DNA of 64,000 bases, taken from the NCBI GenBank assembly GCA_040753075.1, contig JBFMHA010000011.1:13290-77289 (forward strand), in the 5' to 3' direction. A program made the position numbers and the translations under genes. Origin of the DNA: UBA6814 sp040753075. Its GTDB lineage: Bacteria > Desulfobacterota > Desulfovibrionia > Desulfovibrionales > Desulfovibrionaceae. Positions 53,046 to 61,358 of this stretch are shown here, in pieces (the first letter of the stretch is position 1; each line of letters opens with the position of its first letter). The notes under the pieces are model-generated. The model made no database searches, was not told the origin of the DNA, and saw only the letters and a program-made list of their open reading frames with translations.

Positions 53046-54362
53046 ATGAACGTGGTGACGCCGCGGGATATGCCCGCGGAAATCAAGGAGCGCATGGCCA
53101 AGTTCGACCTGTCCGCCTGCTTCGCCTGCGGGGCCTGCGTGAGCGGCTGCCCCATCAGCGACATGGAGGGCATGGAGGGCTGGAACACCCGCAAGGTCAT
53201 CCGCATGCTCAACCTGGGCCTGGTGGACGAGGTGGTCCGGTCCAAGTTCCCCTGGGTCTGCACCGGCTGCGGCCGCTGCGCCCACGCCTGCCCCATGCAC
53301 ATCGACATCGTGCCCATCTTCGGACACATGAAGCACCTGCGCGACCGGGGCGAGGTTCCGGGCATCATGCACAAGGGCGTGGAGCGGGTCCTGGCCTCGG
53401 GCAACAACATGGACATCCCGCTGGAGGACTACCTCCAGACCCTGGCCGAAGTGGGCAAGGAGCTGGCCGACGAGGAGTGCCCGGGCTTCTACGTGCCCGT
53501 GGACAAGAAGGGGGCGGACATCCTCTTCTTCCCCAACTCCAAGGAGATCTACGGCGACTTCGAGGACATGAAGTGGTGGTGGAAGATCTTCTACGCCGCT
53601 GGAGTCGACTGGACCGTGCCCTCCAAGAACTGGGAGGCGGTGGACTGGGGCCTGTTCACCGGCAACTACGCGGCCACCAAGACCCTGGCCAGGCGCAAGA
53701 TGGAGATATTCCGCGAACTGGGCGTGGGCCGCATGATCATGCCCGATTGCGGAGGCGGATCCTACGGCTGCCGCACGGGCATGAAGATGTGCTCCCTGGA
53801 GAACCCCGAGGACAAGGTGGAGTTCGTCTACCTCTACGACTACCTCAAGGAGCTCCTGGAGCAGGGCCGCATCACCGTGGACAAGTCGGCGCACGCCGGC
53901 CAGGTCTTCGTGTGGCACGACTCCTGTAAGCACGGCCGGGAGCTGGAATACCACTACGGCAGGGCCTACTACGAGGAGGCCCGCTGGATCCTGGACCAGT
54001 GCGTGGACGAGCGGGTGGAGTTCTATCCCAACCGGGGCAACAACTTCTGCTGCGGCGCCGGCGGCGGCAACTGGCCCATGCCCTACGAGAAGGAGAGCGC
54101 CCACCACGGCAAGTTCAAGTTCGAGCAGATCAAGCGCTCGGGCGCGGACGTGGTGGCGGTGGGCTGCTCCAACTGCCGCGACCAGATGATGAAGCGCATC
54201 CCCAAGTTCTACAAGGACTACAAGTACCAGGTGAAGTACATCTGGCAGATCGTGGCCGAGGCCCTGGCGCCGCCCGAGAAGAGCCCCGAGGAGATCGCCC
54301 GCCTGGAGGCCGAGGGCGCGGCCCAGTGGGAGGCCCTGGGCGTGGAGTTCGAGGAGATCTAG
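53046..54362 (+). CDS. HdrD/DsrK-like iron-sulfur protein
   Basis: A 438-residue protein combining the HdrC and HdrB roles: two 4Fe-4S motifs, CFACGACVSGCP (about 22-33) and CTGCGRCAHACP (about 74-85), and two CCG domains, MPDCGGGSYGCRTG and WHDSCKHGRE in the first and FCCGAGGGNWP with VGCSNCRDQ in the second. This architecture is shared by HdrD, DsrK, TmcB and HmcF. There are no membrane-subunit genes (DsrM/TmcC-like) nearby, so it more likely belongs to the soluble Hdr complex. Its TAG stop overlaps the convergent DUF1847 stop. Confidence 0.9.
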   Translation: MNVVTPRDMPAEIKERMAKFDLSACFACGACVSGCPISDMEGMEGWNTRKVIRMLNLGLVDEVVRSKFPWVCTGCGRCAHACPMHIDIVPIFGHMKHLRDRGEVPGIMHKGVERVLASGNNMDIPLEDYLQTLAEVGKELADEECPGFYVPVDKKGADILFFPNSKEIYGDFEDMKWWWKIFYAAGVDWTVPSKNWEAVDWGLFTGNYAATKTLARRKMEIFRELGVGRMIMPDCGGGSYGCRTGMKMCSLENPEDKVEFVYLYDYLKELLEQGRITVDKSAHAGQVFVWHDSCKHGRELEYHYGRAYYEEARWILDQCVDERVEFYPNRGNNFCCGAGGGNWPMPYEKESAHHGKFKFEQIKRSGADVVAVGCSNCRDQMMKRIPKFYKDYKYQVKYIWQIVAEALAPPEKSPEEIARLEAEGAAQWEALGVEFEEI

Positions 54363-55063
54363 TCTTCCGGAGGGACCTTCAGGCTGCGCCAGTAGCTGTC
54401 GCAGTGGTAGACCGCGGCCAGGGGGTTGTGACCCAGGAGCCGGTCCTTGACCGCCAGCACCGTGACCGGCGCAACAGCGTGCTTGATGAACAGCGAGTCG
54501 TGCCCCACGCACAGGCCCAGGAGCACGTTGAGTTCGGCCCCGTACTCGTTGAGCAGAAGGGCCTGGAGCACCGGGTTGCACATGGTTTCCGCCGGGGCCG
54601 CGGGATCAACCTGGTCCGCAGGACCCAGCCCGAGCAGGGCCTTCTCGGCGCGGCCGGCCTTGCAGCTGGCCGAGACCACCTCGAATCCCTGGACCGCCAG
54701 GAGATCCCGCACCACCGCCGCCTCCTTGCGCAGGCCGATGCAAAAGGCCAGGCCCAGGCGGCGGTAGCCCATGCGGCGCGCGAACTCCGCCAGCTCCTGG
54801 ATGCGGGGCTTGAGGGGCCGGACCCGCGCATACCCCTCTTCCCGGCCGCCGTAGCCCGCGGCCTCCTGGCGCGAGGCCTGGCGGGCGAACTCCAGGTCCT
54901 CCCCGACGGTCAGGGCCAGGGCCCGGTCCGCCAGCCTGCGGTCGCGCAAGGTCGGGCAGTTGGCCGGCCCCTTGCCGCCCGGCCTGCGGCAGGCGCGCTC
55001 AGCCCACTCGAAGGCGCAGGCGGCGCAGTCCGGAGCCTCGGCAGTCTTCTTCTCTCGCGCCAT
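54359..55063 (-). CDS. DUF1847 metal-binding-like protein
   Basis: A 234-residue DUF1847 protein. The N terminus PDCAACAFEWAERACRRPGGK is the cysteine-rich signature, and YRRLGLAFCIGLRKEAAVV, ETMCNPVLQALLLN and GLCVGHDSLFIKHAVAPVTVLAVKDRLLGHNPLAAVY follow. The family is found in anaerobes, may bind metal, and has no known activity. The ATG at 55063 with a GAGGGGGG site is chosen. It faces the HdrD-like gene with overlapping stops. Confidence 0.9.
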   Translation of the reverse strand: MAREKKTAEAPDCAACAFEWAERACRRPGGKGPANCPTLRDRRLADRALALTVGEDLEFARQASRQEAAGYGGREEGYARVRPLKPRIQELAEFARRMGYRRLGLAFCIGLRKEAAVVRDLLAVQGFEVVSASCKAGRAEKALLGLGPADQVDPAAPAETMCNPVLQALLLNEYGAELNVLLGLCVGHDSLFIKHAVAPVTVLAVKDRLLGHNPLAAVYHCDSYWRSLKVPPED

Positions 55064-55102
55064 GGAAACCCGCCCCCCTCTCCAGACCCGATAGAAATGA
55101 CC

Positions 55103-55146
55103 AAATGTAACTTTATATGATAATTTTACATCTTCCAACTTGTCAA
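55103..55146 (-). promoter_or_regulatory. Promoter and operator-like palindrome of the DUF1847 gene
   Basis: Minus strand: TTGACA (55146-55141) and TATCAT (55122-55117) with an 18-base spacer. An inverted repeat TTACAT/ATGTAA (55126-55131 and 55105-55110) brackets the -10 box, as a repressor or activator site would. Confidence 0.65.
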
Positions 55147-55215
55147 GAAAACCATCCTGCTTGACTGCCCCGCCGACTTGGCGTTTTGATCCTCCACCCG
55201 ACTCAGGAGGAAACC

Positions 55216-56826
55216 ATGTCCGCTACCAAGACCACGTGCAGTTCGGCAGGGATCACCGGCCTTCTCGGCGGCGGCCTCTGCATTCTCTTCGCTGGCGTCT
55301 TTTGGCTGGACAACGTCTGGGCATGGGCCGCCGCCCTGGCCGTGGGCCTGGCCGCCACCCTGGCCGCGGCGCGCTGCGCAGCCGGTCCCCAGAACAAGCT
55401 TTCCGCCGGGCTGCAGGGCCTCATGGCCAGGCGCCGGGAATTCCCCTTCAAGGAGGTCGAATCCTGGAAGGAGTTCGGCCCGCTGGCGGCCCAGGTTTCC
55501 GAGGCCGTCATCTACAACATGCACCGCCGCGAGTATTACCGGGGCGCGGTCCAGGCCGTGGGCAGCCCCTTCCTGCTCTGCGACCGGGACGGCGTCATCA
55601 CCCACGCCAGCAACTCGCTCATGGAGCTGCTCCGGAAGCAGGAAAAAGACGTGGTGGGCCGCAACGTGGGCGAGGCGTTCTACGGCCGGGGCCATGATTC
55701 CCACACCGCCGACGCCATGCGCCACGGCGCCCACATCGCCGAAGAGAAATGCCTGACGCTCTGGGACGGACGGACCCTGGACGCGTTCGTCTACATCGAC
55801 TGCATCCGCAGCGTATCCGGCGAAACCATGGGCGCGGTCCTGTGCCTGGTGGACCTGGCCCTGGTCAAGGAGCAGCAGCGCCGCCTGGAGGGACAGCAAG
55901 CCGAGATGCGCAGCCTTGGCGAGCGGATCAACGAGGTGGCCCAGCGCGTGGCCTCGGCGGCCGAGGAGCTCTCGGCCTCGGCCGACGAGCAGGCCCAGGG
56001 CGCCCACCGCCAGAAGGGCCAGACCGATTCGGTGGTCAGCGCCATGGAGCAGATGGCCTCCACGGTCATGAACGTGGCCGAGAACGCCACCGCCGCGTCC
56101 CAGGCCTCGGACTCGGCCGGGACCTCGGCCAAGGACGGGGTGAGCCTGGTCAAGGGGGCGGTGGGCGTGATCAACCAGGCCGCGGAATCCACCGGCAAGC
56201 TGGCCTCGGTGCTCACCCAACTGGATGCCCAGGCCGGGGAGATCGACCGGATCATCAACGTCATCAACGACATCGCCGACCAGACCAACCTTCTGGCCCT
56301 GAACGCGGCCATCGAAGCCGCCCGCGCCGGCGAGGCCGGCCGGGGATTCGCGGTGGTGGCCGACGAGGTGCGCAAGCTGGCGGAGAAAACCATGACCGCC
56401 ACCAAGGAGGTGGAGAACTCCATCCGCGAGGTCCAGGAGCGCTCCCGCCATGCGGTGTCCGTCATGCGCGACACCGAGAACCAGGTCCACGAAGGCGCGG
56501 CCAAGTCGTCCAGGACCGGCGAAGCGCTGGAGGACATCCTCCGGCGCATCGAGGACGTGAACCAGCGGGTGTCCCAGATCGCCACCGCGGCGGGTCAGCA
56601 GGCCAGGGCCGCCGAGGACGTCAACAGCAGCGTGTCCGACATCGCCACCGTGGCCGCCGCGGCCGAGGAGGGCTCCGCCCAGGCCGCGGACGCCGCCCGG
56701 GAGCTCGCCCAACTCTCCCACGAACTGCTCTCCCTGTCCTCGCGCTTCACCGGGTCAGAGACTGCGCCCGCCAAGAAGGCCGCCCCAGCCAAGAAAAGCG
56801 CCCCCCGCCTGGTCAGGGCCGCCTGA
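55216..56826 (+). CDS. Methyl-accepting chemotaxis protein (PAS type)
   Basis: A 536-residue receptor: one or two N-terminal hydrophobic segments (about 10-60) without a large periplasmic domain, a cytoplasmic PAS sensor (about 105-220, SPFLLCDRDGVITHASNSLMELL), then the signalling region with the hairpin tip DIADQTNLLALNAAIEAARA and GRGFAVVADEVRKLAE. It probably senses a cytoplasmic signal such as redox or energy state (energy taxis). A Lys/Ala/Pro-rich tail ends it; no CheR-docking pentapeptide. AGGAGG precedes the ATG. Single gene with its own terminator. Confidence 0.92.
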   Translation: MSATKTTCSSAGITGLLGGGLCILFAGVFWLDNVWAWAAALAVGLAATLAAARCAAGPQNKLSAGLQGLMARRREFPFKEVESWKEFGPLAAQVSEAVIYNMHRREYYRGAVQAVGSPFLLCDRDGVITHASNSLMELLRKQEKDVVGRNVGEAFYGRGHDSHTADAMRHGAHIAEEKCLTLWDGRTLDAFVYIDCIRSVSGETMGAVLCLVDLALVKEQQRRLEGQQAEMRSLGERINEVAQRVASAAEELSASADEQAQGAHRQKGQTDSVVSAMEQMASTVMNVAENATAASQASDSAGTSAKDGVSLVKGAVGVINQAAESTGKLASVLTQLDAQAGEIDRIINVINDIADQTNLLALNAAIEAARAGEAGRGFAVVADEVRKLAEKTMTATKEVENSIREVQERSRHAVSVMRDTENQVHEGAAKSSRTGEALEDILRRIEDVNQRVSQIATAAGQQARAAEDVNSSVSDIATVAAAAEEGSAQAADAARELAQLSHELLSLSSRFTGSETAPAKKAAPAKKSAPRLVRAA

Positions 56827-56856
56827 GGCAGAGGAAGCCGACCTGAAAAAAAGCGC

Positions 56857-56895
56857 GCCCCGGGTCCGCAAGCCGGACCCGGGGCGGCTATTTTT
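56857..56895. terminator. Bidirectional terminator between convergent genes
   Basis: A 12-bp perfect GC stem (56857-56868 with 56874-56885) followed by TATTTTTCC on the plus strand; seven As before it act as the T tract on the minus strand. It ends both the receptor gene and the 99-aa minus gene. Confidence 0.85.
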
Positions 56896-57187
56896 CCATC
56901 TCGGCGGCCTGGGCGAGCAACTCCCTGGCCAGGCCGCCGTCGTCCCGGGCCAGGTATTCGCCCACGTGGTCGAGGTTGGCGAAGTGCAGGTAATGGCTGC
57001 TTGCCCGCACCACCGTGCGGGTGTCCAAGACCAGCACATAGCCTCCGCCGGCGACCCGGTACAGGCTCACGGTGCGCACCGTGCTCCGGCGCTCGTCCAG
57101 GGGCTCCTCGCGGACCACGCGGGAAACCAGCTCCCCCTCGAACTGGTGCACGTTGCCGCCCGGCATCTGCACGCTGACCGTATCCAT
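56888..57187 (-). CDS. Hypothetical protein (99 aa)
   Basis: A small soluble protein. MDTVSVQMPGGNVHQFEGELVSR and the following YRVAGGGYVLVLDTRTVVRASSHYLHF look like a compact beta-rich domain. The start at 57187 is chosen because GGGGG lies six bases upstream; a start five codons earlier lacks a site. It forms a small minus-strand group with the 143-aa membrane protein, but a terminator between them separates the transcripts. No function assigned. Confidence 0.65.
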   Translation of the reverse strand: MDTVSVQMPGGNVHQFEGELVSRVVREEPLDERRSTVRTVSLYRVAGGGYVLVLDTRTVVRASSHYLHFANLDHVGEYLARDDGGLARELLAQAAEMEK

Positions 57188-57238
57188 GGTCCCCCGGCGC
57201 ACCCCTCGGTTTTCCTAACCTCCTTATGCCACAGAAGA

Positions 57239-57272
57239 AAAAAGGGCGGAAGGCATCCCTCCCGCCCTTTTT
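57239..57272. terminator. Bidirectional terminator between the 143-aa and 99-aa genes
   Basis: A GGGCGG/CCGCCC stem (57244-57249 with 57262-57267) framed by A and T runs on both sides, so it acts on either strand; on the minus strand it ends the 143-aa gene. Confidence 0.75.
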
Positions 57273-57293
57273 GCAACACATTGGAATTCTGAA

Positions 57294-57725
57294 CTATTTC
57301 GCCAGGTCCGCCTGAACGGCGGCAATCTCCTCGATGGCCTTGCCCAGCCGACCGGAGGTTTCCCCCTCGGGGAGTTGGCTCTGCACGTAGGCCAGCTTCT
57401 GGCTGGTCTCGGCCAGCATGCCGGAGAGGACCATCCTTTTCGTGGCGGCGGGCAGGTTCTCCAGGGCCGCCACCTGCTGCTGCACCGTGGCCAGTTGCTG
57501 TTTCACCTGGCCGATCTCCCTGACCTGCTCGGTGAGCCCGGTCATGTTCTGGTTCAGCCCGAAAAAGAAGACCGTGAGCAGGATGACCGCCAGGATGGAG
57601 ACGAACAGGGCCACGCGGCCCATGTCCCGGTTGGTCCGGGCGGTGATCTCCGCAGCTATCTGCTCGTCGCTCTGGGCAGACTGGCTGCGGCCGAGGGTAT
57701 AGACCTTGTCCTTGGAAGCTTCCAT
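57294..57725 (-). CDS. Small membrane-anchored coiled-coil protein (143 aa)
   Basis: One membrane helix (about 37-58, GRVALFVSILAVILLTVFFFG) between a short cytoplasmic head and a periplasmic coiled coil of heptads rich in Gln, Val and Leu (about 60-140). AGGGAGGAAACC precedes the ATG. The layout resembles small envelope spacers or regulators; I do not recognise a family. Neighbouring signalling genes do not clarify its role. Confidence 0.75.
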   Translation of the reverse strand: MEASKDKVYTLGRSQSAQSDEQIAAEITARTNRDMGRVALFVSILAVILLTVFFFGLNQNMTGLTEQVREIGQVKQQLATVQQQVAALENLPAATKRMVLSGMLAETSQKLAYVQSQLPEGETSGRLGKAIEEIAAVQADLAK

Positions 57726-57818
57726 GGTTTCCTCCCTGTGATCGTCAGGCTCGTGGGCTCAATTGTCGAGAAGAGCATATCCCTTCCGGGGAGGACCTGG
57801 CAACCCGGTACGCCGGCC

Positions 57819-59126
57819 TCAGCCCAGATCCACCCGGTTGCGCCCCCCCGACTTGGCCCGGTACAGGGCCTGGTCAACCCGCTTGAGCAGGAGGTCGCGG
57901 CCCTCGCCGGCGCGGCTCTCCGCCACCCCGAAGCTGCAGGTCACCTGCCTGGACACGCCGGCGAAGTCGTGCCCAGCCACGGTGCGGCGCAGGCGCTCCG
58001 CGACCCGGGCCGCCCGTTTCAGGCCCGAGCCCGCGGCCAGGATCACGAACTCCTCGCCGCCCAGGCGGGCCAGACTATCCGTGGCCCGCACGCAGTCCTG
58101 CACCATGCCCACCAACTCCTTGAGCACGCTGTCGCCCACGTCGTGGCCGTAGGTGTCGTTGATGGACTTGAAATGGTCGATGTCGAACATGACCAGGGCA
58201 AAGGGTCCCCGGTCGGACGCGGCCCGACCTTCCTCCATGCTCAGCAGTTCGAGGAAGCGGCGGCGGTTGCACGCGCCGGTGAGGGGGTCGGTTGCGGCCT
58301 GGTCCTCCAGGCACTGCCGGGTTTCCTCCAGTTCGCTCACGTCGGCGAGGGTGAGCAGATGGCCGCCGGGGTCCCCGAAGGGACTGGAGGCTGCGGAAAA
58401 AGTCCGGGCGCGGGCCGTGGGGTTGCGGGGATCGGCCAGCTTGAGGTGGCGCTCCCGGTCCAGGGGGTCCTCCAGGATGCTGCGAAGCCACTCCCGGGAC
58501 TCCCGGCCGTAGGGCTCGCCGTCCAGCTCGGTTATGAAATCTCCCACGTCCCGACCCGCCGCACGCATCTCGTCATGGGAGGCGAAGCCCAGGAAGGCGC
58601 ACAGCCGGCGATTGACGTAGCTGATCTCGCCATCCTTCACCACCAGCACGAAGTTGGGATAGGCGTCGAGCACCTGGCGCAGGGCCAGAGCGGCGTCCTG
58701 CAGCCGCCGCCGCAGGGCCAGCACCCGCAGGGTCTTGAGCACCGCGGCCAGAAGCGCGTCAGGCAGCAGCGGCTTGAGCAGGAGATGGTCCACGTTCTGC
58801 TCGAGGGCCCGGACGATGAGGTCCGGCTCGTCAACGCCCGTGGCCACGAAGATGGGCACGTCCGGGTCCAGGGCGCGGATGGCCCGGGACAACGCCAGCC
58901 CGTCCATGCCGGGCATGAGCAGGTCGACGATCACCAGATCCGGGGCCTGGCTCCGGAAGGCCTCCAGGCCCTGCTCCCCGTCCTCGGCCTGCACGGTTTC
59001 GGCCCCGATGCGGCGCAGGAGCGCGGCCGTCTGCTCCAGCGCCACCGGGTCGTCGTCCACGCACAGGACCTTCAACTCGCGCAGGGCCTGGAGCGTGTCG
59101 GCATCCATCCCGCTCTGCTGGCCCAT
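57819..59126 (-). CDS. Response regulator: receiver-PAS-GGDEF diguanylate cyclase
   Basis: A 435-residue cytoplasmic protein. Receiver (about 15-130, VLCVDDDP, Asp in VIVDLLMPGMDG, Lys in LLLKPL), a PAS domain (about 155-265) and GGDEF (about 275-430) with active-site GGEEF and an I-site RATD five residues before it. It makes c-di-GMP on phosphorylation by an unlinked kinase, as no kinase gene is adjacent. The start at 59126 with GGGGAGGGGAG immediately upstream is preferred. It follows the repeat lipoprotein by 23 bases. Confidence 0.93.
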   Translation of the reverse strand: MGQQSGMDADTLQALRELKVLCVDDDPVALEQTAALLRRIGAETVQAEDGEQGLEAFRSQAPDLVIVDLLMPGMDGLALSRAIRALDPDVPIFVATGVDEPDLIVRALEQNVDHLLLKPLLPDALLAAVLKTLRVLALRRRLQDAALALRQVLDAYPNFVLVVKDGEISYVNRRLCAFLGFASHDEMRAAGRDVGDFITELDGEPYGRESREWLRSILEDPLDRERHLKLADPRNPTARARTFSAASSPFGDPGGHLLTLADVSELEETRQCLEDQAATDPLTGACNRRRFLELLSMEEGRAASDRGPFALVMFDIDHFKSINDTYGHDVGDSVLKELVGMVQDCVRATDSLARLGGEEFVILAAGSGLKRAARVAERLRRTVAGHDFAGVSRQVTCSFGVAESRAGEGRDLLLKRVDQALYRAKSGGRNRVDLG

Positions 59127-59149
59127 CTCCCCTCCCCGGCTGCGGGTTC

Positions 59150-59941
59150 CTATTCCCAGCGCTTGCCGGAATGGCGGAAAAGCTCGGTGACCCGCACCTT
59201 GCGCACCTGGGAGAAGGCCCCGGCCTTGGCCGATTCCGGGCTGTCGCCGCGCGACTCGTAGCTGCACTCGAAATACTTGAGGACTCCCACGTAGGGGCAG
59301 CCGGGCGTATCCGTGGCCTTGACCTCGAACTCCAGAGAATCCTGGTCCACCTCGGCGAAGCGCGCCACGTACCCTCCCGCGTCCGGGGACACGGCCATGC
59401 GCGCGGCGTTGCCCAGCATGTTGCGGGAGAGGACGGCCACCCACTGCCGGGCGAAGGCCCCGAACTCCTCCTGCGCCCGCTCCAGGGTCAGGGGGCCGGA
59501 CGACGCCGGAGCGGCCTTGGCCTTGGCCGGAGACGGGGCGGGGGATGCCGTGGCCTTGACCGGACGGGCCGGCAGCCTTTCCGGCTTGGCCGGAGCCTTG
59601 TCCCCCCGGGCAGGAACCGGAGGCCCGCCGGCCGCCTGGGTGGCGTTGGCCTGCTCCGGCGAAACAACGGAGACCGGAAGGGAGGAATTGCCCAGAGGCG
59701 GGTCGGCCAGGACCGAAGCGGGGCTGGCCTCGCCCGGGGCGGCGGTGGCGTTGGCGGCGGTGGCGTTGGCCGCGGTGGCGTTGGCCGCGGTGGCGTTGGC
59801 CGAGGTGGCGTTGGCCTCGGCCACGGGCCTGGGCTCCGGGGCCTGGTCCGAGCAGCCGGCGGCAAGGACGGACAGGAGGAAGACCAGGACGGCCTGCGCC
59901 ATCCTGCGCCGCAGCACGGAAGAAAAGGAGAGGATAGGCAT
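59150..59941 (-). CDS. Lipoprotein with Asn-Ala-Thr repeats (263 aa)
   Basis: Signal peptide with lipobox LAAGC (Cys about residue 30), then a low-complexity linker (about 43-150) rich in Ala, Pro, Lys and tandem ANATA units, and a C-terminal globular domain (about 160-263, GAFARQWVAVLSRNM, YVGVLKYFECSYESRG). The start is uncertain: no clear ribosome site precedes 59941, and a second ATG lies 13 codons inside. Immediately upstream of the GGDEF gene, so possibly part of the same envelope/c-di-GMP unit. Its role is unknown. Confidence 0.75.
   Translation of the reverse strand: MPILSFSSVLRRRMAQAVLVFLLSVLAAGCSDQAPEPRPVAEANATSANATAANATAANATAANATAAPGEASPASVLADPPLGNSSLPVSVVSPEQANATQAAGGPPVPARGDKAPAKPERLPARPVKATASPAPSPAKAKAAPASSGPLTLERAQEEFGAFARQWVAVLSRNMLGNAARMAVSPDAGGYVARFAEVDQDSLEFEVKATDTPGCPYVGVLKYFECSYESRGDSPESAKAGAFSQVRKVRVTELFRHSGKRWE
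59741..59815 (-). repeat. Five tandem 15-bp repeats within the lipoprotein gene
   Basis: Five adjacent copies of a 15-bp unit (GGCGGTGGCGTTGGC and near-identical variants) encoding ANATA/ANATS. A 15-bp period preserves the frame, so changes in number alter linker length only. Confidence 0.95.
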
Positions 59942-59952
59942 GTGCGGACCGT

Positions 59953-59980
59953 AAAAAAGGGGGGGGCCTGAGCCCCCCCC
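59953..59980 (-). terminator. Terminator of the VWA-OmpA gene
   Basis: An 8-bp G/C stem (59959-59966 with 59973-59980) followed on the minus strand by six Ts, just beyond the stop at 59991 and before the lipoprotein gene. Confidence 0.85.
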
Positions 59981-59990
59981 GCGACAACGG

Positions 59991-61058
59991 TTACTTGAAT
60001 CGGATTTCCACGCGCCGGTTCAGCTTCCGGCCCTCTTGGGTCTTGTTGTCGTACTTGGGCTTGCTCTCGCCGTATCCTATGATCTCGATGTTGGCCGCGT
60101 CAATCCCGCTGGCCGCGAAGTAGCCTTGCACCGCCTTGGCCCGGCGCTCGGACAGGCCCTGGTTGTACTGGTCGGCGCCGATGCTGCAGGTGTGGCCCTC
60201 GACCACGATCTTGGCGCCCTTCTTGGCCTTGATGATCTTCACGGCCTCGTCCAGGATCGGAGCCATGTCCTTGCGGATCTTGGCCGAGTCGAAGTCGAAG
60301 GTGATGCCGCGGAAGGTAATGACTTCCTCGACCTTCTCCTGGGCCATGGGCTTCTCCGCCTTGACCTCGACCACGTCGAAGAACACGTCGCGCACGAACT
60401 TGTCCAGGGCGGCCTCGTCCTTGAGCAGGGCCACGCCGTCGGCCTTGACCGTACAGCCGGAGAGCTTGGCCAGCTCGTCCAGGATCTTCTGGCCGGAGGC
60501 CTCGTCGGCGAAGGAGACCACGTGGAAGCAGACGTTGCCCGGGTACTTCTCGTACAGGGCCTTGGCCTCGGCCACGGGGTCCGAACCCAGGTTGGACTTG
60601 CCGTCGGAGAGCACGATGACCGCGAGCCGCTTGGCCATCTGGTCCACGGAGGGCGCCAGGGAGGACAGGCCGTCGCCCATGGGTGTCAGCCGGCCGAAGA
60701 TATCCTGGTCGGTCTTCAGCGAGGAAAGGGCCTTCTTGACCGCGGCCCGGTCATACTTCTGCACCCCGTACTCAGGGTATTTCTTGGCAAAGGGGGCGAA
60801 GGTGAAGACCCCGGCCTGGTAGTCCAGGTTGGGAATCTTCTCGTTGAGCTTGAGCAGGAAATCCTTCTGCAGGACGGCCTTCACTTCTCCGGCCTTGTCG
60901 TGAACCATGCTCATGGAGCCGGAGTCGTCGATGAAGAGGATGAAATTGTCCACCTTGGGCACGAGCTTGGTCTCGGCCTGGGCCATGCCGGCGCCCAAGA
61001 CCATGACCAGGACGGCCAGGCCCGCCAGGAACAGGGAAACGCGTTTCAGGCGCACCAT
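59991..61058 (-). CDS. Secreted VWA-OmpA protein
   Basis: A 355-residue exported protein. Signal peptide to about residue 29 (cleavage near GMAQA), a von Willebrand A domain (about 30-225) with metal-ion site DDSGSMS, then an OmpA/MotB peptidoglycan-binding domain (about 240-355, DFDSAKIRKD, GHTCSIGADQYNQGLSERRA, NRRVEIRF). It would sit in the periplasm or outer membrane anchored to peptidoglycan and use the VWA domain to bind a partner. The ATG at 61058 is preferred to GTG at 61073 because GGAGG is eight bases before it. Confidence 0.92.
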   Translation of the reverse strand: MVRLKRVSLFLAGLAVLVMVLGAGMAQAETKLVPKVDNFILFIDDSGSMSMVHDKAGEVKAVLQKDFLLKLNEKIPNLDYQAGVFTFAPFAKKYPEYGVQKYDRAAVKKALSSLKTDQDIFGRLTPMGDGLSSLAPSVDQMAKRLAVIVLSDGKSNLGSDPVAEAKALYEKYPGNVCFHVVSFADEASGQKILDELAKLSGCTVKADGVALLKDEAALDKFVRDVFFDVVEVKAEKPMAQEKVEEVITFRGITFDFDSAKIRKDMAPILDEAVKIIKAKKGAKIVVEGHTCSIGADQYNQGLSERRAKAVQGYFAASGIDAANIEIIGYGESKPKYDNKTQEGRKLNRRVEIRFK

Positions 61059-61073
61059 CGTAACAACCTCCAC

Positions 61074-61358
61074 GTGTATGATGTTCCGTCTTTCAATGCT
61101 TGCTGCGTCCCGCCCCCGCTTCCGCGCGGGGAGCGGCTCCTCGTTGCACCCCGCCCCGGCATCCGCCGGGGCGAGCGAAGTGTCATCCTACTCTTTTTCG
61201 AAACTTCTTCAAAGGGTTTTTACCGATTCCCGCGGTACTTGCCGGGACAAGGCTTTTCGGTTGACGCGCCCGGAGGGATTTGACACATGCACCCAAAACA
61301 ATGAAAAGGATAGTGGGTTTTCAGCTCTCTATCCAATGCGGACGAACCGGAGGCTCCC
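61074..61358. other. Divergent promoter region between the VWA-OmpA and MFS genes
   Basis: About 300 bases without a gene. TTGACG at about 61260 and TTGACA at about 61279 on the plus strand precede the transporter, each with only a poor -10 partner. No operator palindrome is evident. Confidence 0.4.

Noticed and set aside
41848..54362. Assignment as a FlxABCD-HdrABC or Qmo cluster
   Set aside because: No FlxABCD-type NAD(P)H dehydrogenase genes and no QmoC-type membrane subunit are present.
53046..54362. Calling the gene dsrK or tmcB
   Set aside because: The soluble domain set fits, but no DsrM/TmcC-like membrane partner genes lie nearby.
59741..59815. Possible short CRISPR-like array
   Set aside because: The units are contiguous with no spacers, lie in frame within a lipoprotein gene and encode a peptide repeat.
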